A stretch of 64,000 nucleotides of DNA, from the NCBI GenBank assembly GCA_046350355.1, contig JAXMAN010000003.1, positions 328,214-392,213 of the forward strand, given 5' to 3'. Made by a program: the position numbers and the translations under genes. This DNA comes from UBA966 sp046350355 (GTDB lineage Bacteria > Planctomycetota > Phycisphaerae > Phycisphaerales > SM1A02). Position 1 is the stretch's first letter, and each line of letters opens with the position of its first letter. The notes below the pieces were generated by a model. That model was given only the letters and a program-made list of their open reading frames with translations, made no database searches and was not told the origin of the DNA. Below are positions 32,307-41,284 of the stretch, piece by piece.

Positions 32307-33666
32307 AGGCCGCGTCGGTGATCGCGAGCGCGCGGTCGATGATGCCGAAGGCCTCGTCCATCTGCGCCTCGTCGATGCAGAGCGGGGGATTGCACATCAC
32401 CGTGCTCCACTGCAGCATCGTGAAGAGCCCGTTGTCGCGCAGGAACTTGCCGAGCTGCGCCATCGCGGGGTGCGAGCCGCCGTAGGGGACCAGCCGGTCG
32501 CCCGCGGCGTTGCGGCGCAGCTCGATCGTGCCGAAGAGGCCGATGTTGCGGTGCTCCTTCACGCTGCGGTGGCGCGCCGCCATGCGCTCCATGTGGCCGC
32601 GCATCACCTCGCCCATGCGCGCGCTGCGCTCGACGAGCTTCTCCTCGACGACCACCTCGACCGCCGCGAGCGCCGCGGCCAGGCACATCGGGTGCGCGTT
32701 GTAGGTGAGGCCGCCCCAGAAGACGTTCTCGCGGAAGTGCGCGGCGATGCGGTCGCTCACGGCCATCGCGCCCAGCGGCAGGTAGCTGCTGGTGAGACCC
32801 TTCGCCATCGTGCAGATGTCGGGCACGATGCCGCCGTGCTCGAAGGCGAACATCTTGCCCGTGCGGCCGAAGCCGCACATGACCTCGTCGCAGACCAGCA
32901 GGATGCCGTGGCGCGAGAGCAGCTCCTTCAGCCCCTGCAGGTAGCCGCGCGGCGGCGGCAGGATGCCGTTGGTCCCGGTGACCGTCTCGATGAACATCGC
33001 CGCGATGTTCGAGGGCCCCTCGTAGGCGATGACCTCCTCCAGGTAGCGCAGGTTGTTGCGCGTGATCTCCGCGTCGTCGGTCCCGAAGCTGTAGTCGTAG
33101 GGGCGCGGGTCGAGCACGCGCACGACGCCGGGCATGCCGGGCTCGGTCGGCCAGCGGCGCGGGTCGCCGGTGAGCGAGATCGCGCCGTTGGTCGCGCCGT
33201 GGTAGCTGCGGTAGCGCGCGAGGATCTTGTGCCGGCCGGTGAAGAGGCGCGCGGCCTTGATGGCGTTCTCGTTCGCCTCGGCGCCGCCCAGGGTGTAGAA
33301 GAAGGTGTTGAGGTCGCCGGGCACGAGCTGCGCCAGCCGCGTGGAGAGGCGCGCGCGGATCTCGGTGGCCATGCCGGGGTAGGCGTAGGGGAGCGTCGCC
33401 GCCTGCTCCTGGATCGCGCGCACGACCTTGGGGTGGCCGTGGCCGATGTTGACGCTCATGAGCTGGCTGTTGAAGTCGATCCAGCGCTGCCCCTCGGGGC
33501 CGAAGAGGTAGATCCCCTCGGCGCGCGCGACGGGGATCGGGTCCACCTTGCCCGTGGCGCTCCACGAGAAGAGCGAGTGCTTCAGGCACTCCTCGACCAT
33601 CTGCTTCGAGCCCATTCCCGCGCGGGGAGCGTGCGTCCCGGCGGCCGTCGTCGCGTCGTCGTGCAT
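32296..33666 (-). CDS. Class III aminotransferase, probably beta-alanine/beta-aminoisobutyrate
   Basis: PLP enzyme of the omega-aminotransferase group, 456 residues. It shows YTLGGAEANENAIKAARL, SYHGATNGAISLTGD, LLVCDEVMCGFGRTGKMFAFEHGG and the Schiff-base Lys in TMAKGLTSSYLPLGA. It is last in the minus-strand pyrimidine operon, so the predicted substrate is beta-alanine (from uracil) or beta-aminoisobutyrate (from thymine), giving malonate or methylmalonate semialdehyde. AAGGAG lies before the ATG at 33666. A taurine-pyruvate type activity cannot be excluded from sequence alone. Confidence 0.88.
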   Translation of the reverse strand: MHDDATTAAGTHAPRAGMGSKQMVEECLKHSLFSWSATGKVDPIPVARAEGIYLFGPEGQRWIDFNSQLMSVNIGHGHPKVVRAIQEQAATLPYAYPGMATEIRARLSTRLAQLVPGDLNTFFYTLGGAEANENAIKAARLFTGRHKILARYRSYHGATNGAISLTGDPRRWPTEPGMPGVVRVLDPRPYDYSFGTDDAEITRNNLRYLEEVIAYEGPSNIAAMFIETVTGTNGILPPPRGYLQGLKELLSRHGILLVCDEVMCGFGRTGKMFAFEHGGIVPDICTMAKGLTSSYLPLGAMAVSDRIAAHFRENVFWGGLTYNAHPMCLAAALAAVEVVVEEKLVERSARMGEVMRGHMERMAARHRSVKEHRNIGLFGTIELRRNAAGDRLVPYGGSHPAMAQLGKFLRDNGLFTMLQWSTVMCNPPLCIDEAQMDEAFGIIDRALAITDAAFTP

Positions 33667-33700
33667 GCGTCTCTCCTTGTGGCTGCGCGCGCGGGCGCGG

Positions 33701-35218
33701 TCAGCTCATCCAGTTCTGGTCGCGCTGGAGCGCCCACTTGCTGGTGATCTTGCGCTGGCGCGTCCAGAAGCGGTAGCCGTCCCAGCCGGTGATGTTGCCG
33801 CTGCCGAAGCAGCTGTCGTTCCAGCCGCCGAAGCCGAAGGGCTCGCGCGGCACGGGCACGCCCACGTTCACGCCGCACATGCCCGCCTCCACGCGCGCCA
33901 TCGCGCGGCGGGCGATGTCGCCGCTGCTGGTGTAGACGCTGCTGGCGTTGCCGTAGGGGTTGGCGTTCTCGATCTCCAGCGCGCGCTCGAGCGTGGGCAC
34001 GCGCACGATGCTCAGCACCGGGCCGAAGATCTCCTCGCGCGCGGCGGGCATCTGCGGGGAGCAGTGGTCGATGATCGTGGGCCCGATCCAGAAGCCGCCC
34101 GCGTCGCCGCGCGCCTGGCGGCCGTCGAGCACGACCTTCGCGCCGTCGCGCTGCGCCTGGTCGATGCAGCCGGCGATGCGGTCGCGCGCGGCCTGCGTCG
34201 TGACGGGGCCGAGGTCGCGTCCCGTCTGCATCCTCGCGGCGCGCTCGCGCACCGCGTCGAGGATGTGGTCGACCTCGCCGACGGCCAGGAGCACGCTCGC
34301 GGCCATGCAGCGCTGCCCCGCGCAGCCGGTGAAGCTGGCGACGACGTTCTCCGCCGTGAGCCCGACGTCCGCGTCGGGGACGACGATGAGGTGGTTCTTC
34401 GCGCCGCCCAGGCAGAGCGCGCGCTTTCCCTGGCCGCAGGCGCGCCCGTAGACCGCGCGCGCCACGCGCGTGCTGCCCACGAAGCCGACCGCGTGGATGC
34501 CGGGGTGGTCGCAGATCGCCTCGACGACCTCGCGGCCGCCCTGCACGACGCTGAAGACGCCGTCGGGCAGCCCCGCCTCCTGCAGCAGCTCCGCCAGGCG
34601 CATCGTCGAGAGCGGCACGCGCTCGCTGGGCTTGAGGATGAAGGCGTTGCCGCCAACGAGCGCCTGCGGCAGCATCCACAGCGGCACCATGAGCGGGAAG
34701 TTGAAGGGGACGATGCCCGCGACGACGCCCAGCGGCGCGTAGACGATCTCGCACGCCACGCCGCGGCTCACCTCGAGCTGGTTGCCCGCGGCGATGTTGG
34801 GGAGCGAGCAGCCGTACTCCAGGCACTCGATGCCCTTCTCGACCTCGGCCTTCGCCTCGCCGAAGAGCTTGCCGTTCTCGTGGCTCACGAGCCAGCTCAG
34901 CTCGTCGATGTGGCGCAGCATGAGCTCGCGCGTGCGGTAGAGGACGTGCGCGCGGTCGCGGATGGGAAGATCGCCCCAGGCGCGCTGCGCGGCGCGGGCG
35001 GACTGCACGGCCTCGTCGACGTCCTTCGCGCCGCCCAGGTGCACGCGCGCCATCGCGCGGCCGTGGCGGGGGTTGAGCACCTCCTGCACGCCCGACGGCT
35101 GCACCGGATCGCGCCAGCGGCCGCCGATGAAGTTGCGGGCGTCGTGCCAGGGGGCGAAGGCGTCGCCGGTGGCGGTGAAGGGACCCAGGCGCGCGGGCGC
35201 GGCGGTGGAGGTGCTCAC
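33701..35218 (-). CDS. mmsA: CoA-acylating (methyl)malonate-semialdehyde dehydrogenase
   Basis: Oxidises malonate or methylmalonate semialdehyde with NAD and CoA to acetyl- or propionyl-CoA. The 505-residue protein has VVAGIVPFNFPLMVPLWMLP, which marks the MmsA branch, FILKPSERVPLS, GFVGSTRVAR and the catalytic Cys in FTGCAGQRCMA. The GTG start at 35218 overlaps the dihydropyrimidinase stop by 4 bases. The RQRKITSKW end also fits MmsA. Its place in the operon supplies the final step of the pathway. Confidence 0.92.
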   Translation of the reverse strand: MSTSTAAPARLGPFTATGDAFAPWHDARNFIGGRWRDPVQPSGVQEVLNPRHGRAMARVHLGGAKDVDEAVQSARAAQRAWGDLPIRDRAHVLYRTRELMLRHIDELSWLVSHENGKLFGEAKAEVEKGIECLEYGCSLPNIAAGNQLEVSRGVACEIVYAPLGVVAGIVPFNFPLMVPLWMLPQALVGGNAFILKPSERVPLSTMRLAELLQEAGLPDGVFSVVQGGREVVEAICDHPGIHAVGFVGSTRVARAVYGRACGQGKRALCLGGAKNHLIVVPDADVGLTAENVVASFTGCAGQRCMAASVLLAVGEVDHILDAVRERAARMQTGRDLGPVTTQAARDRIAGCIDQAQRDGAKVVLDGRQARGDAGGFWIGPTIIDHCSPQMPAAREEIFGPVLSIVRVPTLERALEIENANPYGNASSVYTSSGDIARRAMARVEAGMCGVNVGVPVPREPFGFGGWNDSCFGSGNITGWDGYRFWTRQRKITSKWALQRDQNWMS

Positions 35219-36669
35219 GGGACGAACTCCTGGCGCTCGACGGCGGTGGGGGCGAAATGCGCGTTGCGCAGCGTCTGGCTGCGCGCGGCGGCGCCGAAGC
35301 AGGGCCGAGGGATGTATCGGCCATGTCCCTCCTGCGCGTGCAGGCGGCCGTCCTTCCAGACGACGCTGCCGCGGCTGATGGTGACCGCGGCGGCGCCCGT
35401 GACCTGCATTCCCTCGAAGATGCTGAAGTCGTTGCGCGAGTGGTGCGTCGCGACGCCCAGCGTGCGCGTCGCGCCGGGGTCCCAGACGACCAGGTCCGCG
35501 TCCGCGCCGGGCAGGATCGTGCCCTTGCGCGGGTGGATGTTGAAGATGCGCGCCGCGTTGGTGCTGGTGGCGGCGACGAACTCGCTGGGCGTGATGCGCC
35601 CGGTGCGCACGCCGTGGTGCCAGAGGACGCTCATGCGCTCCTCGAGTCCGCCGGTGCCGTTGGGGATGCGGCGGAAGTCGTCCTTGCCCATCGCCTTCTG
35701 CGGCGTGCGGAAGGTGCAGTGGTCGGTGCCGATGACCTCGATCGTGCCGCCCTGCAGGCCGCCCCAGAGCGCCTGCTGGTGCTCCGGCGCGCGGAAAGGC
35801 GGGCTCATCACATGGTGCGCCGCGTGGCGCCAGTCGGGGCTGCGGTAGACGGAGTCGTCGATCACCAGGTGCTGCACGAGCGATTCGCCGTAGACGCGGT
35901 GGCCCGCGAGCTTCGCGCGCGCGATCGCCTCCATCGCCTGCCGGCAGCTCGTGTGCACCACGTAGAGCGGCACGCCCACGACGGCCGCGATCTGGCAGGC
36001 GCGATTGGCGGCCTCCCCCTCGACCTCGGGCGGGCGCGAGAGCGGGTGCCCCTCCGGGCCGTGGATGCCGCGCGCGAAGGTCTCCTCCTGCATGCGCAGC
36101 ACCAGGTCGCCGTTCTCCGCGTGCACCATGCAGATCGCGCCGAGCTCGCGCGCGCGCTCGAAGCTGGCGATGAGCGTCGCGTCGTCGACCATGATGGCGT
36201 TCTTGTACGCCATGAAGTGCTTGAAGCTGTTGATGCCGTGCTCGCGGCAGAGCACGCCCATCTCCTCGTGCACCTGCGGGCCCCACCAGGTGACGGCCAT
36301 GTGGAAGGAGTAGTCCGTCGCCGCCTTGCGCGCGCGCTCGCGCCAGGCGCGGTACGCCTCCAGCAGCGACTGCTGCGGCGCGGGGATCACGAAGTCGACG
36401 ATCATCGTCGTGCCGCCCGCCGCGGCGCACGCGGTGCCGGAGTGGAAGTCGTCCACGCTCACCGTGCCCATGAAGGGCAGCTCCATGTGCACGTGCGGGT
36501 CGATGCCGCCGGGCATGAGGAGCGCGCCCCCCGCGTCCAGCACCTGGCAGCCCGCGGGCGCGTCCAGGCGCTCGCCGACGGCCGCGATGGTCTCGCCCGA
36601 GACGAGCACCTCCGCGCGGCGCTCGCCCTGCGCGGTGACGACGGTCGCGCCCTTGATCAGCATCGACAT
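35215..36669 (-). CDS. hydA: Dihydropyrimidinase
   Basis: Zinc amidohydrolase that opens dihydrouracil or dihydrothymine to the N-carbamoyl beta-amino acid. The 484 residues include the metal motif DPHVHMELPFMG near residue 58, the carboxylated Lys in SFKHFMAYKN, His in MVHAENGD and in YVVHTSC, and Asp in TDHCTF. It follows the ureidopropionase gene by 28 bases, with AAGGAG before its ATG. Hydantoinase activity is a known side reaction of the family. Confidence 0.94.
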   Translation of the reverse strand: MSMLIKGATVVTAQGERRAEVLVSGETIAAVGERLDAPAGCQVLDAGGALLMPGGIDPHVHMELPFMGTVSVDDFHSGTACAAAGGTTMIVDFVIPAPQQSLLEAYRAWRERARKAATDYSFHMAVTWWGPQVHEEMGVLCREHGINSFKHFMAYKNAIMVDDATLIASFERARELGAICMVHAENGDLVLRMQEETFARGIHGPEGHPLSRPPEVEGEAANRACQIAAVVGVPLYVVHTSCRQAMEAIARAKLAGHRVYGESLVQHLVIDDSVYRSPDWRHAAHHVMSPPFRAPEHQQALWGGLQGGTIEVIGTDHCTFRTPQKAMGKDDFRRIPNGTGGLEERMSVLWHHGVRTGRITPSEFVAATSTNAARIFNIHPRKGTILPGADADLVVWDPGATRTLGVATHHSRNDFSIFEGMQVTGAAAVTISRGSVVWKDGRLHAQEGHGRYIPRPCFGAAARSQTLRNAHFAPTAVERQEFVP

Positions 36670-36697
36670 GGGAAGGCTCCTTGCGCGCGCGGCGCGG

Positions 36698-37567
36698 TCA
36701 GTGCGCGGTGATCTCGCCGTACGCCTCGGGGCGACGGTCGCGGAAGAACTGCCAAGTGTTGCGCACCTGCTCGATCATGCCCAGGTCCAGGTCGTGGACC
36801 AGGAGCTCGTCCTGGTCCTCGCTGGCCTGCGCCAGGATCTCGCCGCGCGGATTGACGAAGTAGCTGGTCCCGTAGAACTTGCCGATGTTCCAGGGCGCCT
36901 CGGTGCCGACGCGGTTGATGCAGCCCATGAAGTAGCCGTTGGCGACCGCGTGCGCGGGCTGCTCGATCTTCCAGATGTACTGCGAGAGGCCCGCGACCGT
37001 CGCGGAGGGATTGAAGACGATCTCCGCGCCGTTGAGCCCCAGGCAGCGCGCGCCCTCGGGGAAGTGGCGGTCGTAGCAGATGTAGACGCCGATGGTCGCG
37101 TACTTGGTGCGGAAGACCGGGTAGCCGCCGGTGCCCGGCTTGAAGAAGAACTTCTCCCAGAAGCCCGGGTTCACCTGCGGGATGTGCTGCTTGCGGTACT
37201 TGCCCAGGTAGGTGCCGTCGGCGTCGTAGACGGCGGCGGTGTTGTAGTAGACGCCGGTCATCTCGCGCTCGTAGACGGGGACGATCACCGCCATCGCGTG
37301 CTTGCGCGCGGCGGCGGCGATGAGGTCGGTCGTCGGGCCGGGGACGGGCTCGGCGGCCTCGTACCAGCGCGGGCTCTGGCTCGGGCAGAAGTAGGGGCCG
37401 TTGAAGATCTCCTGCAGGCAGAGGATCTGCACGCCGCGGCGGCCGGCCTCCTCGATGAATCGCAGGTGCTTCTCCACCATCGCCTTCTGGATCTCGGCGA
37501 TGGGGCGGCTCTCGTCGTTGATGGGGTTGCTGCACTGGATGAGGCCGCAGCGGACGATCTTGCTCAT
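36698..37567 (-). CDS. Beta-ureidopropionase / nitrilase-superfamily N-carbamoyl amidase
   Basis: Hydrolyses N-carbamoyl-beta-alanine to beta-alanine, CO2 and ammonia. The 289-residue protein has the nitrilase triad: Glu in LCLQEIFNGPYF, Lys in GKYRKQHIPQ and Cys in VYICYDRHFPEGAR. GFWEKFFFKPG and NRVGTEAPW agree with the ureidopropionase/carbamoylputrescine branch. The ATG at 37567 has AGGAG upstream. Its place between preA and dihydropyrimidinase decides the substrate. Confidence 0.92.
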   Translation of the reverse strand: MSKIVRCGLIQCSNPINDESRPIAEIQKAMVEKHLRFIEEAGRRGVQILCLQEIFNGPYFCPSQSPRWYEAAEPVPGPTTDLIAAAARKHAMAVIVPVYEREMTGVYYNTAAVYDADGTYLGKYRKQHIPQVNPGFWEKFFFKPGTGGYPVFRTKYATIGVYICYDRHFPEGARCLGLNGAEIVFNPSATVAGLSQYIWKIEQPAHAVANGYFMGCINRVGTEAPWNIGKFYGTSYFVNPRGEILAQASEDQDELLVHDLDLGMIEQVRNTWQFFRDRRPEAYGEITAH

Positions 37568-37622
37568 GCGTGCTCCTGGATGGTGGCGCGCGCCCGCGGA
37601 CCGGCCGCGGCGCGCCGGCGCG

Positions 37623-38891
37623 TCAGTGCGCGCCCTTCTTGGGGCGCAGCGTCGCGCCCTGCTGGACATGGTCGTTCCACGAGGCGGGGGGATAGCCGTT
37701 CTCCACGCGCTCCATGGCGATGCAGTCGGGGACCGGGCAGACGATCTGGCAGAGGTTGCAGCCGACGCACTCGGACTCGTCGACGCGCGGCACGCGCGTG
37801 CCGGCGACGGGGTGGATGCACTGGTGCGCGCCGTCGTGGCACGCGGCGACGCAGAGCTGGCAGCCGATGCAGCGCGACGCGTCGATGCGCGCGACCGTCT
37901 CGTGGTTGAGGTCGAGCTGCCCCCACTCGCGGAAGGCGGGGACCGCCTTGCCGACCATCTGCGCGACGCTCGTGAAGCCCTTCGCGTCCATGTAGTCGGA
38001 GAGTCCCTGCTTCATGTCCTCGACGATGCGGTAGCCGCGCAGCATGACCTCGGTGCAGACCTGCACGCTGCTGCTGCCCAGCAGGATGAACTCGACCGCG
38101 TCGCGCCAGTTGCAGACGCCGCCGATGCCGCTGATGGGCAGCCCGAAGGCCGGATCGCGCGCGAGCTCCGCGACCATGTGCAGCGCGATCGGCTTGACGG
38201 CCGCGCCGCAGTAGCCGCCGTTGGTGCTCGCGCCTGCGACCACCGGCTGCGGAACGAAGCGGTCGATGTCCACGCCGATGATGCTCTTGATGGTGTTGAT
38301 CAGGCTGACGCCGTGCGCGCCGCCGCGCCGCGCGGCCATGCCGTGCGGGAGGATGTCGGTGACGTTGGGCGTGAGCTTCACCAGCACGGGGACGGTGCTG
38401 TACTGCACCGCCCACGCGGTGATGCGCTCGTTCACGGCGGGCTCCTGCCCGACCGCGCTGCCCATGCCGCGCTCGCACATGCCGTGCGGGCAGCCGAAGT
38501 TGAGCTCGATGCCGTCCGCGCCCGCGTCGATGGAGCGCGCGATGATCTCGCGCCACTCCTGCTGCGTCTCCACCATCAGGCTCACGACGAGCGCGTGCCT
38601 GGGGAAGAGGCGCTTGGTCTCGCGGATCTCGCGGAAGTTGGTCTCCAGCGGCCGGTCGGTGATGAGCTCGATGTTGTTGAAGCCCGCGCCCTGCACGCCG
38701 CGGATCGTGTGGCCGCCGAAGCGGCTGCTCACGTTCTGGATCGGCGTGCCGAGGGTCTTCCAGACGGCGCCGCCCCAGCCGGCCTCGAAGGCGCGCTGCA
38801 CCTGCAGGCCGCTGTTGGCCGGCGGCGCGCTCGCCAGCCAGAAGGGATTGGGGCTGGCGATGCCGGCGCAGACGGTCGAGAGGTCAGCCAT
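37623..38891 (-). CDS. preA: NAD-dependent dihydropyrimidine dehydrogenase, subunit PreA
   Basis: Catalytic FMN subunit that reduces uracil/thymine to the dihydro form. The dihydroorotate-dehydrogenase-like barrel shows PFWLASAPPANSG, GIELNFGCPHGMCERGMG (active Cys loop), VKLTPNVTDIL and LPISGIGGV. A C-terminal ferredoxin domain carries two 4Fe-4S motifs, CIGCQLCVAAC and CVGCNLCQIVC. At 422 residues it is full length. It overlaps preT by 8 bases, so the two subunits are coupled. Confidence 0.96.
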   Translation of the reverse strand: MADLSTVCAGIASPNPFWLASAPPANSGLQVQRAFEAGWGGAVWKTLGTPIQNVSSRFGGHTIRGVQGAGFNNIELITDRPLETNFREIRETKRLFPRHALVVSLMVETQQEWREIIARSIDAGADGIELNFGCPHGMCERGMGSAVGQEPAVNERITAWAVQYSTVPVLVKLTPNVTDILPHGMAARRGGAHGVSLINTIKSIIGVDIDRFVPQPVVAGASTNGGYCGAAVKPIALHMVAELARDPAFGLPISGIGGVCNWRDAVEFILLGSSSVQVCTEVMLRGYRIVEDMKQGLSDYMDAKGFTSVAQMVGKAVPAFREWGQLDLNHETVARIDASRCIGCQLCVAACHDGAHQCIHPVAGTRVPRVDESECVGCNLCQIVCPVPDCIAMERVENGYPPASWNDHVQQGATLRPKKGAH

Positions 38892-40257
38892 GCGCGTCTC
38901 CTGCGGCGCGGCGCGCGCCCGGCGGGGCGGCGCCTGCGGCGGCGCCTGCGCCTGCGCCCGCGCCCAGCGCGGCGTCGATGGCGATCGCGGCGCGCTTGCC
39001 CTCGGCGGCCGCGTTCACGACCTCCTTGCCGCCGTTGGCGCAGTCGCCGCCGGCCCACCAGCCGCGGCGGCCGGTGAAGCCGTGCTCGTCGGTGAGCAGT
39101 CGGCCCTGCTCGATGCGCAGGCCTTCCAGCCCGGCGAAGAGCTCGCCCAGGCGCGACTGCCCGATCGCCACCAGCACCAGGTCGGCCTCCACCGTGAATT
39201 CCGTGCCCGGAATCGTGCGCTTTGCCTCGTCCAGGCGCACGCAGCGCACGCGCTCGACGCGCGCGTCGCCCTCGAAGGCCACCGGCACCGCCTGCCAGAC
39301 GGCGCGCGCGCCCTCGTCCAGCGCCGCGGAGAGCTCGTGCGCGTAGCCGCTGGCCGTCTCGCGCCGGCCGCGGTAGACGAGCGTCACCTCCTCGATGCCC
39401 AGGCCGCGCGCCTCGCGCGCCGCGTCGAGCGCGGTGTTGCCGCCGCCCACGACGACGCACCGGCGCACGCCCGCCAGCTCCAGCGCGGTCATCTTCATGC
39501 GCTCGATCCACGAGACCGCGCCGAGCACGCCGGGCAGCTGCGCGCCGGGGACGCGCAGCATCGCGTCCTCGCCCAGCCCGACGCCGACGAAGACCGCGTC
39601 GAAGCCGCGCTCGAGCTCCTGCAGCGTGATGTCGCGCCCGACCTCGACGCCGGTGCGCAGCTCGATGCCGCCGATGGCGAGCACCCACTGCGCCTCCGCC
39701 ACCGCGGTCTCCGCGCGCATCTTGTAGGGAGCGACGCCGGTGAGGTTCAGCCCGCCGACGTCCGCGCGCCGCTCGAAGATCGTGCACGCGTGGCCGCGCA
39801 CGCGCAGCTCGTGCGCGGCGGCCAGGCTCGCGGGCCCCGCGCCGATCAGCGCGACGCGTCGCCCCGTGGGCGCGCCCGCCTCGAAGAATCGCCACCCCTC
39901 CTCCAGCGCGCGGTCGGTCGCGTGGCGCTGCAGCCGCCCGATCTGGATCGGCGGCTGGTCGAGGTGGTTGTAGACGCACGCGCCGACGCAGAGCACCTCG
40001 ACCGGGCAGACGCGCGCGCAGCTCGCGCCCAGGATGTTGCTCTGGAAGATGGTGCGGGCGCTGCCGCGGTCGTTGCCGCTGGCGATCTGCCGGATGAACT
40101 GCGGGATGTCGATGGCGGTCGGGCAGGCCGCGATGCAGGGCGCGTCGTGGCAGAAGAGGCAGCGGTTGGCCTCGGCGACCGCCTCGGATGGCAGCAGCGG
40201 CAGCTTGAAGTCGCCGAAGGCCGTCTCGGAGCGTTGAGGAGCGAGGGATCCCGACAT
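38884..40257 (-). CDS. preT: NAD-dependent dihydropyrimidine dehydrogenase, subunit PreT
   Basis: Electron-input subunit (glutamate synthase small-chain type), taking electrons from NAD(P)H to PreA. The N-terminal Fe-S region has CLFCHDAPCIAACP and CARVCPVEVLC. The FAD motif is GAGPASLAAAHEL, the NAD motif is GGGNTALDAAREA, and the C-terminus has GRRGWWAGGDCANGG. It has 457 residues and ends in an Ala/Gly-rich tail. It is first in the operon. No ribosome site precedes the ATG at 40257: a large hairpin ends 3 bases upstream. Confidence 0.95.
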   Translation of the reverse strand: MSGSLAPQRSETAFGDFKLPLLPSEAVAEANRCLFCHDAPCIAACPTAIDIPQFIRQIASGNDRGSARTIFQSNILGASCARVCPVEVLCVGACVYNHLDQPPIQIGRLQRHATDRALEEGWRFFEAGAPTGRRVALIGAGPASLAAAHELRVRGHACTIFERRADVGGLNLTGVAPYKMRAETAVAEAQWVLAIGGIELRTGVEVGRDITLQELERGFDAVFVGVGLGEDAMLRVPGAQLPGVLGAVSWIERMKMTALELAGVRRCVVVGGGNTALDAAREARGLGIEEVTLVYRGRRETASGYAHELSAALDEGARAVWQAVPVAFEGDARVERVRCVRLDEAKRTIPGTEFTVEADLVLVAIGQSRLGELFAGLEGLRIEQGRLLTDEHGFTGRRGWWAGGDCANGGKEVVNAAAEGKRAAIAIDAALGAGAGAGAAAGAAPPGARRAAGDAHG

Positions 40258-40260
40258 GCG

Positions 40261-40313
40261 CAGCCGGACGCGAAGGCTACCGCACGATGCGCGGTTGCCC
40301 TCGCGTCCGGCTG
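40261..40313 (-). promoter_or_regulatory. Long hairpin abutting the preT start codon
   Basis: A 13-bp perfect outer stem (40301-40313 with 40261-40273) continues inward with GGC/GCC and CCGC/GCGG pairs. On the minus strand it ends 3 bases before the preT ATG and leaves no room for a ribosome site. It also lies 25 bases after the stop of the upstream gene. It may be that gene's terminator (no T run), an attenuator for the operon, or both. Confidence 0.6.
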
Positions 40314-40338
40314 GAAGTCCGCCGGAGGATGTCGAGCG

Positions 40339-40983
40339 TCAGCGGCGACGGCGGCTGGGCACGAGGCCCAGCATCGCGAGGCCGGCGAGCGCGGCGGGAC
40401 CCGGGATGTTCGAGCCGCCGCCACCGAGCACCTTGTCGGAGCCGCCGTTCTCGAAGCCGCGGAAGCGGATCGCCATGCCCTTGCCGTCGTTGCGGGTGAG
40501 CACGGTCGCCGCGCTCTGCGCAGCCAGGTCGCCCGCCGAGCCGGTCAGCAGGAAGGTGAAGGTCGCGCTCTCGCCGACGGCCAGGCCGCTCTGCGGCGCG
40601 CCGCCGCCGAGCCAGCTGCTGCTGGTCGAGGCGCCGGTCTTGAAGGTCCCGAAGGGCGAGGCCGAGACGCCGCTCCCGAGGCCGTCGAAGTTGGCATCGG
40701 TGCAGGAGACGAAGCTCGCCGAGTTGGCGCCGACCGGGTTGACCGCGATGGCGGTGATGTAGCCGCCGTTGGCCAGGGCCGAGGTGTTCGTGAGCAGGAT
40801 GCTCAGCGAAGCCGTGGTGCCGCTGGTGTAGGAGTAGGTGACGTAGGCCGAGAAGGTGCCCAGGCCCTCGAGGCCCGGCTGGCTCACGTAGTTGGCGTTG
40901 CTGATGGACGCCGAAGCGCTCGCGGCGAGGCCGCCGGCGAGGGCAAGGGCGGTGAGGAGACTGGTCTTGGTGAGGGTCTTCAT
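40339..40983 (-). CDS. Secreted protein with PEP-CTERM-like sorting tail
   Basis: The 214-residue protein has a signal peptide (about 6-25, ending ASAS) and a Ser/Thr/Gly/Asn-rich beta-type body typical of exported filament or matrix proteins. The C-terminus is IPGPAALAGLAMLGLVP then SRRRR: a short motif, a hydrophobic stretch and a basic end, the layout of PEP-CTERM/exosortase signals with PGP in place of PEP. Function of the body unknown. There is no clear ribosome site before the ATG at 40983. The 300-base gap upstream (40984-41284) holds nothing recognisable. Confidence 0.8.
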   Translation of the reverse strand: MKTLTKTSLLTALALAGGLAASASASISNANYVSQPGLEGLGTFSAYVTYSYTSGTTASLSILLTNTSALANGGYITAIAVNPVGANSASFVSCTDANFDGLGSGVSASPFGTFKTGASTSSSWLGGGAPQSGLAVGESATFTFLLTGSAGDLAAQSAATVLTRNDGKGMAIRFRGFENGGSDKVLGGGGSNIPGPAALAGLAMLGLVPSRRRR

Positions 40984-41284
40984 GGTGTGGGGGAGTTGGG
41001 AAAGGGAGTCTTGGCGCCGGAGCGCCCCGGTCCTAGTTCTTCGCCTCCAGACCCGACTATGGAATTCGGGGTGGGGGCGTGAACCCAAAGGGGGATGATT
41101 CGGGGTGGGAAAGCCCCTCTCGGACCCGGGTTATTGGTCAATCAGTGTGGGAACGGCCTCAAGCGACGCAAAGCGGTGCGATGCCCAGATTCCCTCCCCC
41201 GAACGACGCGCAACCATAGCACCCGGGCGGACGCGGGCGATCAATTGCCACCAGAAATGTCCGTGATCGCGGGTTTCCGGACCT

